This document shows, piece by piece, positions 55,101 to 64,000 of a DNA stretch of 64,000 nt. The notes beneath the pieces were generated by a model. That model saw only the letters and a program-made list of their open reading frames with translations, made no database searches and had not been told where the DNA came from. The translations under genes were made by a program, and so were the position numbers. Position 1 is the stretch's first letter, and each line of letters begins with the position of its first letter. Source of the stretch: Prostheceraeus crozeri (lineage: Eukaryota; Platyhelminthes; Polycladida; Euryleptidae); assembly GCA_907163375.1 (NCBI GenBank), contig CAJQUW010003073.1:260501-324500 (forward strand). Direction: 5' to 3'.

Positions 55101-56592
55101 CAGGGCTGCCAACACCAAGCGATCAAAATAGTGACCTAAAAATTCACAAGAAAAAGTGGCTGAATAGCAGTGTTTTTTAAGGTTTTGATTGAACCGACAG
55201 TCTGCAAATTTCTGCCGGCGACTAGATTCATGACGTAGGCTTAATATCATTTCATAAATTTATATTTCTTTCAGTTTTGTTGGGTTGCTACTATATGCAT
55301 GCGGTTACATTAAATACTACCAGTAGCTCGTAAATCAGACCGTTGCAATAATATGAAAAGTGAATACCTCTATGGATGTATTCATGCCTGATCTTTTGAT
55401 AACTTATTGTAACAGGCGCCCATTACATTGATTAACTAACCTATAACTTTTTTGTGAAACAGACATAAATGGTGGTAGATATCAATTTGAGTGCAAGTTA
55501 TACAGCGTCACAATTTTGCTGGATACTTTGATGAATGATTTAAAACGGCGGTGCCAAAATTAAGCGAATCAAACAGAAATAATATAGTATGCAGTATCAA
55601 CAAAACGACATGCTTTAAAATTCGTTTGTGACAGCGATACAAAACACAGCGATAGGGATATCAGTTCGAAGAAAACATTGAGCCTATGATTCTCTTAGAA
55701 ATTCTAGTTGTTCGTGAAGACTCGCTTGCCTGTTCAAGTGCAACCTGCGCCTTTTTTGTTCCAGATCCTGCATCCGCTTCCGCGTTTCAGAAATCTCCAT
55801 TTCCACTTGGAGATATATATGATATATATGATATGCAGGACATATATCTCTTTTTAGCTCTTTTGAAGACGCTCAAGGTTTCTCGTAGGGAGGACTCTTG
55901 AGCAAAGAGCTCCCTGTTGGCCGCGGCCATTTTCGCTGACTCTTTCCTATAGTTCGAACCAGCAGATTGAACGTCACTCAATAAGGACTTCGGTGGATTG
56001 TACGACTCAAAGTCTGACCGATTGAATCGACATCTTACAGATCGCACGGAGTCGTGCAAAGTTGGTCTTATCTTGTTCTGTTGGACTGTTTCAGCGGTTT
56101 TCATCACGGAAAAACCGCGTTCAACGTCCATATTGTGAATTACAACCAATAAATAAGATTCTGCGAGTTCCATTAATTTTGGATAGTTTTAATGATCAGG
56201 TGTTGTCCTGGATCGACAGAAAATATCAATATAAGTATCATCGGGATGCTGAGCCTGAAGTTTGCATAATTCATCAATCACTGCAGAATCAATCAAGAAT
56301 TGATGCTATGACTGTTATAGACACAATAAAAAGGAAATACCAGCTAAGTGAGATAATTTCTTATTGATTAATAAAATATGGACACATGTGTGTAGGTAAA
56401 ATATGATATAAGTTGATGAGTTGTGCTCGAGTTTTGCCTGATTTATGGGCCGATCCTAAATACTCTTGGTCTAAAATTGTCTAATAATTTACAAAAAAAC
56501 TGGTCACTATTTTATACTGACTTGAGAAAAAAAGTGACCAAATAGTGACTAATAGTGACTAGTCACTAAATAGTGACCTGTTGGCAACCCTG
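55101..56592 (-). mobile_element. 1.49-kb hAT transposon with 8-bp target duplication
   Basis: CAGGGCTGCCAACACC at the left and TGTTGGCAACCCTG at the right are hAT termini in inverted orientation. GTATAGAG flanks both sides exactly (55093-55100 and 56593-56600). Subterminal regions are rich in AGTGACC/GGTCACT words. The interior keeps a C-terminal piece of transposase on the minus strand. It is too short for an autonomous hAT, so it is a deletion derivative. Confidence 0.93.
55787..56173 (-). pseudogene. hAT transposase C-terminal fragment
   Basis: NMDVERGFSVMKTAETVQQN matches the ERGFS box of the hAT dimerisation region. It is followed by RPTLHDSVRSVRC and a hydrophilic tail (SNYRKESAKMAAANRELFAQ) ending in a low-complexity YMSCISYISYIS stretch coded by GATATAT repeats. 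The catalytic domain is absent. The relationship is to the same broad hAT group as the relic at 32651, but the elements have different termini. Confidence 0.65.
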
Positions 56593-56657
56593 GTATAGAG
56601 ATATGCTGTACATGAAACTCGGAGTACCAAAACTGATGTAGTTTTCTCCATCAAATT

Positions 56658-56676
56658 TGGTATATATATATATATG
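56658..56676. repeat. (TA)n microsatellite
   Basis: TATATATATATATA run downstream of the hAT element. Confidence 0.75.
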
Positions 56677-56949
56677 AATATCTAATGTATAATTAAATGA
56701 ATATTAAATGCATGTAAATATGATAAAAAAGAACTTTTCGGTAAAATCAGGTTACTTATATCAGTGGCGCTACGTGTGAATTCGCAGGACATGCATTCAT
56801 GCAAGAAACACATCAACAGCCAATATTTCAAAGTTAAATGTAGTACCTAAGATATGCCGGCATAATACATAAAAAAGACATACATATTTAATACCAATTA
56901 TTAAGTGATCACTCAACTGTCATAATGTTTTTGCATTCGCTTGTATAAT

Positions 56950-57145
56950 GTGGCAGCCGTGGCACACTGGATAAGTGCTCGACCGTATGATCCTTTCATC
57001 GTGTGGTTGAACCCCCGAAAGTGTCATTGCAAGTCGACAGGAATGGCATTCGGACTGATAGCACTTCAACACTCAAGCAAGAGTCTGACTAAGTCAGCAC
57101 CGTCTAAGCCTCCATGGGGGAGTAGTGTCATCAACGCTTCATTCC
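56950..57145 (+). mobile_element. tRNA-derived SINE, copy 3
   Basis: The head GTGGCAGCCGTGGCACACTG followed by ATAAGTGCTCGACCG has an A-box-like block. GTGGTTGAACCCCCG is the B-box region. The body AGTCAGCACCGTCTAAGCCT, ATGGGGGAGTAGTGTCATCAA and CTTCATTC matches the copies at 14332 and 60279. Confidence 0.78.
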
Positions 57146-57282
57146 GGATTAACTAAGGATTTCGGCGACTTATTCTGCTTCTCATCTAAATTTGTGGAGT
57201 AGCTCGTTGCGATTATCAGCCATTTCCATTTACTTTATAATTTCCATACATGTTGATGACTATTGTCCTTCCTTCCTTCCAG

Positions 57283-57408
57283 TGCTTGTATGCGTACATG
57301 ACGGATTTGTGCTGCCAGTTCAAAGAAATCTATGGGAACTTCTTCTAGCGAGGAGGATAGATGCAACGGAGCAGGCGTCTTTGAGCTTCACGACCCCATT
57401 GGATACTT
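57283..57408 (+). CDS. Candidate first coding exon, unknown protein
   Basis: A strong acceptor (GTCCTTCCTTCCTTCCAG) precedes an ATG at 57332. The frame MGTSSSEEDRCNGAGVFELH + DPIGY runs to a donor-like ACTT/GTAAAA at 57408. The N-terminus looks natural and the ATG has G at +4. The competing plus frame from the same acceptor stays open longer (to a TAG at 57488) and a minus frame is also open, so the choice is uncertain. Confidence 0.28.
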
Positions 57409-57488
57409 GTAAAACATTCTGCAAATATTGTTATTCATTCCTAATTGCGCGAGCTTGCCAGCTGCTGCTATTGTCGCACCAATAGTTA

Positions 57489-58639
57489 AAGACAATGAGG
57501 AACTGTGTACCCACAAAACAAAGCAGAAACCATTAAACACAGGACTGGTAGAAGTAAGGTTATGTAGGGCCCGTAAATTAGGATAGGGCTTTATCACATT
57601 TTCTCAATTCCCATAAAGAGACACGTAAATCAGTACAGTACATTGAAATTCAACAGTAAATCCAACAACTTAGTAAATTAAGATACTTTCTGTTTTTGCT
57701 GTTGTCTGAAGATTGGAAACTGAAAAGTAAACCGTGACATTCCAAACATCAGCAGAAGGGCTTAAATATATTTTCTGAATTCGTCTATCGACCGTTGTTT
57801 ATGCATTTATCCAATTTCCAATACTCTGATGGACTATCTAAATGCGACGGAGTACACAGGGATGACAATTAATTCCTGATTCTACATTAATACAGAACAG
57901 ATGAACGTTGACAAGCATGTTACGGGAAGCATATGTTCGCACATCCGAAAATGACGATGATGATGATTGTAATGGAACTGACACAATTTATATGAAAATC
58001 AAATAGAGGGATGAAATACACTGATCAATTTCATGGTTGACCTTGCTAGATCCTAAAAGATTATAAGCGATATATATGTAGTTCCAAGCAACTGATCTTA
58101 TAATGTACTCTACTTCGAATGTTAATCCTCATTTAGAAATCTGCTTTCGGTGAAAGAGACAAGCAAATTGATGCACAGTTACAGATGAGATAGCATGTGA
58201 AATCTATTCTTTCGTAAAACTGATGACAGAAAACTAACCAGTCTAATTCGTTCCATTTACTTACAAAACTGGCTGAATACATATGTTCCGTCATATCTAC
58301 GAGCGTAGCTAAATGTATGAAAATGAGGTGCAATTAGTCATAAAATGCGTTGCGAGCACCAGATTGAATAAGTTATCTCGTCAATGCGTGAAACAACCTC
58401 ACAAGGAGTATATAAGTATTATCACATGCTAGGGGAGTGCCTAAAAATCTTGTGATTGAGTTAAGATGATTGATTATAGACAGGGAATGATTAAGGAAAT
58501 GACTAAGGGAAAACTTTTATGAACAAGAAAATTCATTGTTTTTATTAACATGTATGAAGAAATTTGTCTATTCAAGTTGTCTGCAAAGTCCACGTACAGT
58601 AAGAGATGTTATATCAAGTATGATTCAAATCATGGAAAT
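57489..58639. other. No supported feature
   Basis: AT-rich spacer with no terminal repeats or supported exons. Confidence 0.4.
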
Positions 58640-59280
58640 GCGCTGAAAAAATTATTATTACTTATATATCAATCAGGCAGAATCAAACAGGTCAACTATT
58701 TCAAGTATCTCGGCGAACCATTCATCACGGAGCGAGATACCTTCAAGCAAATTGAAGAACGAACATCTTTGGGCTATGTGACTTTTCGTAAGCTCACGAA
58801 AATATGGAAGGACAGATCCATCACCCTCCAACTGAAAACGCGAGTTTTGAAGGCCATAGTTTTCCCAACTGCCTTGTATGGGTGGAGTGCTGGATCATGA
58901 AGGAGAAGGAAAAGAAGAAACTGCTCGTTTTTGAAATGTATTGCCTGAGAAGAATACTTCGAGTTACCTGGCAGCAAAGGATTTCTAATCAAAGGGTGAG
59001 AGAGATGGCACAAATTAAGGCAACTATCGTGGAAAGAGCACAAGACATCCAGCGAAGATGGCTTGGGCACGTAGAACGGATGAGCGAAGAGCGATTACGA
59101 TTCAGATTTTTTATGGGAAAGTCCACGGAAAGAGACCCAGAGGAAGACCACGGAGTGGATAGTGGCAGCAACTGATGGCGGCAAACACAACAATCTCATT
59201 TGCCGAAATGACTCGCCTCGCAAGAGAAACGCCAATCATGGAAGAGTTATCGACACGCACTATGGGACCCTACCTGATCT
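58640..59280 (+). pseudogene. LINE reverse transcriptase C-terminal fragment, second type
   Basis: Three frames in sequence read KQVNYFKYLGEPFITERDTF, FRKLTKIWKDRSITLQLKTR, LKAIVFPTALYG, then ECWIMKEKEKKKLLVFEMYC, RRILRVTWQQRISNQRV, RRWLGHVERMSEERL, and a last piece RPRGRPR. This is the long C-terminal region after the thumb of RTE/I-like non-LTR elements (FKYLG ... ALYGCExW ... RxILxxxWxxxxxNxxV ... RWLGHVxRM). Frameshifts near 58876 and 59160 break it. It is 5'-truncated and a different LINE family from the other copies. Confidence 0.75.
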
Positions 59281-59379
59281 CTATCGGACGAGATTTAAGT
59301 CAAGTCATACATCTGTATTCATCCTTTGGCAATCATTGTTTGAAAGTTGTTCTTGACGTCAACTGCTGATGCCGTAATT

Positions 59380-59429
59380 GTACATAATTGTAATCAATTA
59401 CATTTCATGAGTAATTGACACAAGTCTGG
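59380..59429. mobile_element. Solo end of the GACTTGTGT-type element
   Basis: ATTGTAATCAATTACATTTC followed by GAGTAATTGACACAAGTCTGG is nearly the reverse complement of the left end at 46103. The opposite end is missing. Confidence 0.6.
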
Positions 59430-60278
59430 TTATCATATATTGATGATTGAGATCTCCGTCATGAATATCATTCTTTCATTATCCGGCGACTGAGATTTCC
59501 GCAATTTACTACAAGCAGTTGACGGAGATCTGTCGCAAATTGCTGAAATTATGATATCATCGAGAATTCATTCGCACTCACGCCTTCTAACTGCAATACA
59601 TTATATAGCGATGTTAAAAATCATAGGAGAATGACGCAAGCTATCGATCGATGTCAAACACAGTATCAAGTAAAAACGGTATTGAAGTAAAAGATTACTC
59701 ATGGGTTGTGCGAATGTGTAACTTCATTTGATATAAATGATGACGACGGCGATGATGGATTTCGATAATTCTGACGACGAAGTTCGAGTGTTTTCGTGAT
59801 CAGACTCATTCTGATGCATCAAAGGTTCCTGGCATTTGTAAAGAAGAAAATTAATCCATGAGGCAACATGGTGATGACTAATTTCACGGATAACATGGGC
59901 AGAATTCTGTAATTTCAGATATCTGCTATCAGATGAAGTGTTAATGAAGATATTTTTTCATCAATCTTTGTTTGCCATATTCCGTATTTCAATACGAGAA
60001 AGGCGGACCTCCAGCCTAGTAACAATTTCAGATGTCAACCTCAAACTAAAAACGATTTCTTCGTTGGGAAGATGCAAGGCTCCGAACCGAACGTGGATTA
60101 TGTTCGGAGTTACCTGCTTTTAATACCCATCCGAATTGTACCACAAGTGAAGGAACAACACCTTGTCGAAGAATAACGAAGTATTACACTTCTAATTCCT
60201 CGGAAAATTAATTGATTTTATTGATGGAGAAGAAGCCTCAGTCACAATACATGCATTGGAAATTTAGTCCTTATTAAA
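59430..60278. other. No supported gene
   Basis: Short frames only. MMDFDNSDDEVRVFS near 59756-59803 was too short to accept. Confidence 0.35.
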
Positions 60279-60475
60279 AAATGAAGTTTTAACGTTACTG
60301 CTCCTCCATACTGGGGCTTGGGCGATACTGACGCTATCAGACCATTCTGGAGAGTTGTGGTTCTTTTAGTACAAATATGCTCTTCCTGCCGACTTCGTAT
60401 GACACTTTCGGGGCTACACCTCTCGACCAAAAGATCACTAGGCGAAGCACTCAACCACTGTGCCACGGAGACCAC
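60279..60475 (-). mobile_element. tRNA-derived SINE, copy 4
   Basis: On the minus strand the head GTGGTCTCCGTGGCACAGTG followed by GTTGAGTGCTTCGCCTAGTG is the best-preserved A-box region of the family. AGTATGGAGGAGCAGTAACG and TTAAAACTTCATTTTT are the diverged 3' body. It abuts the truncated 5' end of the LINE at 60476. Confidence 0.78.
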
Positions 60476-63400
60476 AATAGACCACAATAGGCCTGCTTTT
60501 GGAAACTTAACAAACACTCATAACTGTGCTTTTCCGCCCATTGCCCCTCCGATCACACAGCCTGCAAATCGCCCTGATCGACACAGCAAGCCACACCACC
60601 AGTCTCTGACGCTTGGACTTCTTAACGTGCGTTCCCTCACTAGCAAGGTGGATGATGTAACCGCATTACTACGCGACCGCTCCATTCATGTTCTCTTCCT
60701 AGTCGAGACTTGGCATGACTCGGATTCTGTCAGTCTGCAACTCCTGCGCGCTGCCGGCCTGACAGTGCTTGATAGGCATAGCCGTGCTATCTTTCCTCAG
60801 CACTGTGAAGATCGCCAGACTGACCACTCTCACTCCGGTGACTTTTGAATCTCTCTGCGTCAGACTTTCATGTAAATCCGCATCAGCCGTCATCATCTGT
60901 ATATATCGAACTGGCCCTGTCACATCGCAGTTCTTCACCGAACTCTCCAACATTCTCGAGACTTACATTATCTCCAATGAGCCCTTGTTCATCGCGGGTG
61001 ACCTCAACATTCATGTTGAAAAGCCTGATGACCCCCATTCGAAGACTCTTCTCAGCCTGTTCCAAGCATATGGTCTAGAATGCCGTGTAACTGGCCCTAC
61101 CCATAATCACGGAGGGACTCTCGACATCATTGCATCAAGATGCGACTTACCATCACCTGAGGTTGTTGTTGATGATCCTGGACTATCTGATCACTGTCTT
61201 GTCACGTGGACAACATCTCTCCCCCGACCTCTACCTGTTTATCGCACCATCATTTCACGCCCATGGACGTCTTTGAACAATCAAAATCTACGCACAATTC
61301 TCTCCAGTTCCAGCCTTAATTTTTGTCCATCCTCACCTCCAACATCTGACATTGACTACCTCGCAGAACTTTACGACTATGAGATCACCAGTGCCCCTGA
61401 CTCCGAAATTCCCATGAGATCTGTGCGTTGCCGTTCGCGAGCCTCGGACCCCTGGTTCGATGATGACTGCAAGAAAGTGAAACGACATGCCAGACGTCTT
61501 GAGAGACGAGTCAAACGTCTCATCATCAGCGATCCTGCTTCAGCTCAGCTTGCTTCTGCTGAGCTAAAAGCTGTCCGTCTATCATACAAGAAACTTACTA
61601 TTCAAAAGCGGGAGACTTTCTGGAAGGCCAAGACAGAATGTGAGAAAGGCAATCCTCGATTGATGTGGAAATCTATCAACTCCATCATGGGTCGTCTCCA
61701 CGCCAACCCTGGTGTGAACATCTCAGCCGACTTATTCCATCAGCACATCGTCGAGAAAGTACAGTGCATTCACGACAGGACTCTGAATCACACACCTCCT
61801 AATTTCTCGCAGGCTCCATCTGACTGCTCCTTCAGTGTTTTTCAACTCCTCACCGTTCATGATGTCATACTAGCCATAGCTTCACTTCGCAACAAGCACA
61901 ATTCCCGTGACTGCCTGCCCACTGATCTCCTCAAGTGCAACATTGACATCCTGGCACCGTTCATTACCATTCTTTTCAACATGTCCCTTACATGTGGGAC
62001 ATTTCCCCGTCTCTGGAAGGAAGCTGTCATCAATCCAGTCCTTAAGAAAGGTAATCTCGATTCCTCTGAAGTATCTTCTTACAGACCGATTTCCAAGTTA
62101 TGTACCCTCTCAAAAGTTCTCGAGCGCATTGTGACCCGTCAGCTTCTACGTCATCTCAGCGATCATAGCCTTCTCCCGAGTCTCCAATCAGCTTACCGTT
62201 CCTTTCACTCGACTGAAACAGCCCTCCTCAAAGTATCCTCCGACATTTTGTTAGCCATGGATAATGGCGACCTATCCCTCATTGCCCTCCTCGACCTCAG
62301 TTCTGCATTTGACTCAGTCCACCATGACATACTTCTCCGTCGCCTCGAAGTCTCGTTTGGCCTGCATGGACAGGTCCTTTCCTGGTTCGCATCATTTATT
62401 ACGGATCGATCCTATTCTGTAGTGTGTGACACCTCCACTTCATCTCCAGTTTCGTCGTCTCATGGGGTCCTTCAAGGCTCCGTGCTTGGCCCTATCTTGT
62501 TTCTCCTGTACACGTCTGACCTTCCCAATATTATCACATCTCATGGTCTTTCCTACCATATGTATGCTGATGATATCCAAATCTACGGCTCCTGTCATCC
62601 ATCCCAGATCCATGTCCTCTCCAACAAGATGTCCAACTGCTTATCTGCTGTTCACGACTGGCTAGCGAGCAATCGTCTCTTGCTTAACGCCAGTAAGACT
62701 GAAATCATGTGGCTCACCTCTAAAAGACGCCGCAATCTTGTTCCACAGTCTCCTATTATTATCGGACAACAAGACTCCATCACTCCGACTAACAAAATCC
62801 GCAATCTCGGGGTCATTCTTGATCCCTGTCTGTCCATGCAACACCACATTTCTAGCACGGTCTCCAAATGTTTTGGTGCACTTCGCCAGCTTCGCTCACT
62901 CCGTCGCTTCCTTCCTCTACCGGTTTTAAACACTCTCATGGTTTCCCTCGTTCACTCCCGGCTCGATTTTTGCTCCAGTCTACTTTATGGCCTACCAGAC
63001 AATTCCCTCTGCAAGCTTCAATCAATTCTTAATGCAGGTGCGCGAATTCTGTTCAATACCAGCTCCCGCGACCACGTGACCCCTCTACTACGATCCCTTC
63101 AGTGGTTACCGATTCGCTATAGGATTACCTATCGCCTGGCAGTTTTCGCCTTCAAATGCATTCGCGGTTCAGCTCCTTCCTACATGTGCTCCATGCTTCA
63201 CACACTGTAACACACTGTAATCCCACACGCTGTAATCTCCGATCCGCTTCCAATGATGACCTGTTGATCCCCTCCTCCCGCCTGAGGACCGTCGGAGCTC
63301 GTGCCTTTCCGATTGCGGCTGCTCGTATCTGGAATAACCTGCCGACAAGCCTTAAGACAACTTCATCCATTTCATCCTTCAAGAGACACCTGAAGGTTGA

Positions 63401-63569
63401 ACTCCTGCGCATTGCCTACTTATCTTGAGCTTTGCTCCTTCTTCTGCTTCCCTTGTCCTGTTGACCCTTAATCTTTGACTTTTGATGACTGTTTCACTGT
63501 AGAAAGTGCCCTTGAAGTCTTCGGACATAAATGTCACTTGAATCTGTTCGTATAATAAATAAATAAATA
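60476..63569 (+). mobile_element. Nearly full-length CR1/L2-type LINE
   Basis: About 3.1 kb carrying the whole ORF2 region from endonuclease to C-terminal domain. It ends in TAATAAATAAATAAAT at about 63553-63568, the 3' tail repeat. The 5' part before the endonuclease is missing, and the start abuts an inverted SINE with ACCACAATAG present twice at the junction (60471-60490). Its composition is distinctly GC-richer than the surrounding DNA, a sign of relatively recent arrival. Confidence 0.9.
60600..63428 (+). pseudogene. CR1/L2-type ORF2 (endonuclease and reverse transcriptase), frameshifted
   Basis: The endonuclease N-terminus (GLLNVRSLTSKV, LVETWHDSD) lies in one frame to about 60776. The sequence then continues in another frame as an uninterrupted block of about 810 codons (60769-63210), with a short stretch apparently deleted at the switch. 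That block has GDLNIH, GGTLDIIAS and SDHCLV of the endonuclease. Its reverse transcriptase carries VLKKGNLDS, YRPISKLCTLSKVLERIV, LLDLSSAFDSVHHDILL, GVLQGSVLGPILFLLY, the catalytic YADD (about 62566-62577), LLLNASKTEIMW and IRNLGVILD. A final frame change at 63190-63220, inside a doubled CACACTGTAA, leads to RTVGARAFPIAAARIWNNLP and the usual end. All catalytic motifs are intact and only frameshifts disable it. Confidence 0.92.
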
Positions 63570-64000
63570 GGAAATTTAAGACTTAATGATTGATGAAAGA
63601 TTATTCGCATAAGTATTATGACATCCGTCATTCGGGATCAGAGATAAAATGTTACTGCGGAAATTCAGATATTCATCAGATGAGATAATAGCGGAATAAC
63701 TTCAAGCATTAAGCATAAATAAGCTTTAAAAAATTTGCTTTAATTAAGCATGAAAATTATAAGTAAGAAAATCATACTCAAAATATAATATAATCTGCAA
63801 TTGCGTCTACAGAAACTCTTTGAAGAAATATTTGTGATCAAATTCATCTTGAAAAATTAAAGCTGTTTCTCTCACTCACAATCTAACGGCAGCATAAAAC
63901 ATCACACAATGCATTACTTTCAGGTCAGATATAAGTGAGCCAATCTGACTTTTTTCCACTGACCAGGCTGCTGCTCCTGTAGTTGAATTATCAGATGTTT
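63570..64000. other. No feature recognised
   Basis: AT-rich flank of the LINE to the window end. Confidence 0.4.

Noticed and set aside
1..64000. CRISPR arrays, rRNA genes, bacterial-type operons
   Set aside because: Nothing with regularly spaced direct repeats or ribosomal similarity was seen. The window is eukaryotic.

Overview
This is a metazoan nuclear genome window: AT-rich, spliced, gene-poor and crowded with decayed transposons. Two protein genes are identified with good support: a mitochondrial ribosome recycling factor (minus strand, 9.6-10.4 kb) and a KCTD-type BTB protein (minus strand, 23.3-24.1 kb). Frequent short motifs such as TAGGCCTA and TACATGTA, tRNA-derived SINEs, Penelope-like elements and several hAT families suggest a marine invertebrate. 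The phylum cannot be fixed from what is visible. There are no rRNA or canonical tRNA genes and no CRISPR array.

Layout. 0-5 kb: a GC-rich tandem block, a Penelope-like endonuclease relic, three weak plus-strand exon candidates and a palindrome-array element. 5.25-6.74 kb: a piggyBac deletion derivative with paired ends and TTAA duplications, inserted exactly at the stop codon of an unidentified minus-strand terminal exon. 7.4-7.9 kb: a CACTA-ended repeat. 9.5-10.9 kb: the ribosome recycling factor gene with a visible 5' intron. 12.3-15.7 kb: a degenerate CR1/Jockey-group LINE split by a 1.1-kb DNA element that itself carries a SINE. 16.2-17.1 kb: a long foldback followed by a terminal exon. 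18.3-20.0 kb: two hAT-type elements with 8-bp duplications flank a minus-strand terminal exon. 23.3-24.2 kb: the KCTD gene.

27.4-29.1 kb: a terminal-inverted-repeat element with an extra right end. 31.2-33.0 kb: a hAT with an 8-bp duplication and a transposase relic. 33.6-34.7 kb: a second piggyBac relic and another inverted-repeat element. 35.9-39.2 kb: unassigned exon candidates on both strands. 39.7-41.1 kb: a 1.3-kb nested palindrome, beside a mariner-type relic. 42.5-44.7 kb: a small signal-peptide-like ORF, a LINE 3' end and a membrane-protein exon candidate. 46.1-46.8 kb and 48.6-49.1 kb: two more repeats.

52.0-54.9 kb: a 558-bp element with perfect 48-bp inverted ends, then a Penelope-like element with a reverse-complement copy of its own 3' end fused to its truncated 5' end. 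55.1-56.6 kb: a hAT with an 8-bp duplication and a transposase C-terminus. 56.9-60.5 kb: SINEs and a LINE tail. 60.5-63.6 kb: a nearly full-length CR1/L2-type LINE with endonuclease and reverse transcriptase motifs intact but several frameshifts.

The genes do not form a pathway together. The window reads as widely spaced genes in a landscape built by repeated nested insertion of DNA transposons, non-LTR elements and foldbacks. Nearly all element proteins are broken. Host exons other than the two named genes are inferred from splice signals plus open frame only.
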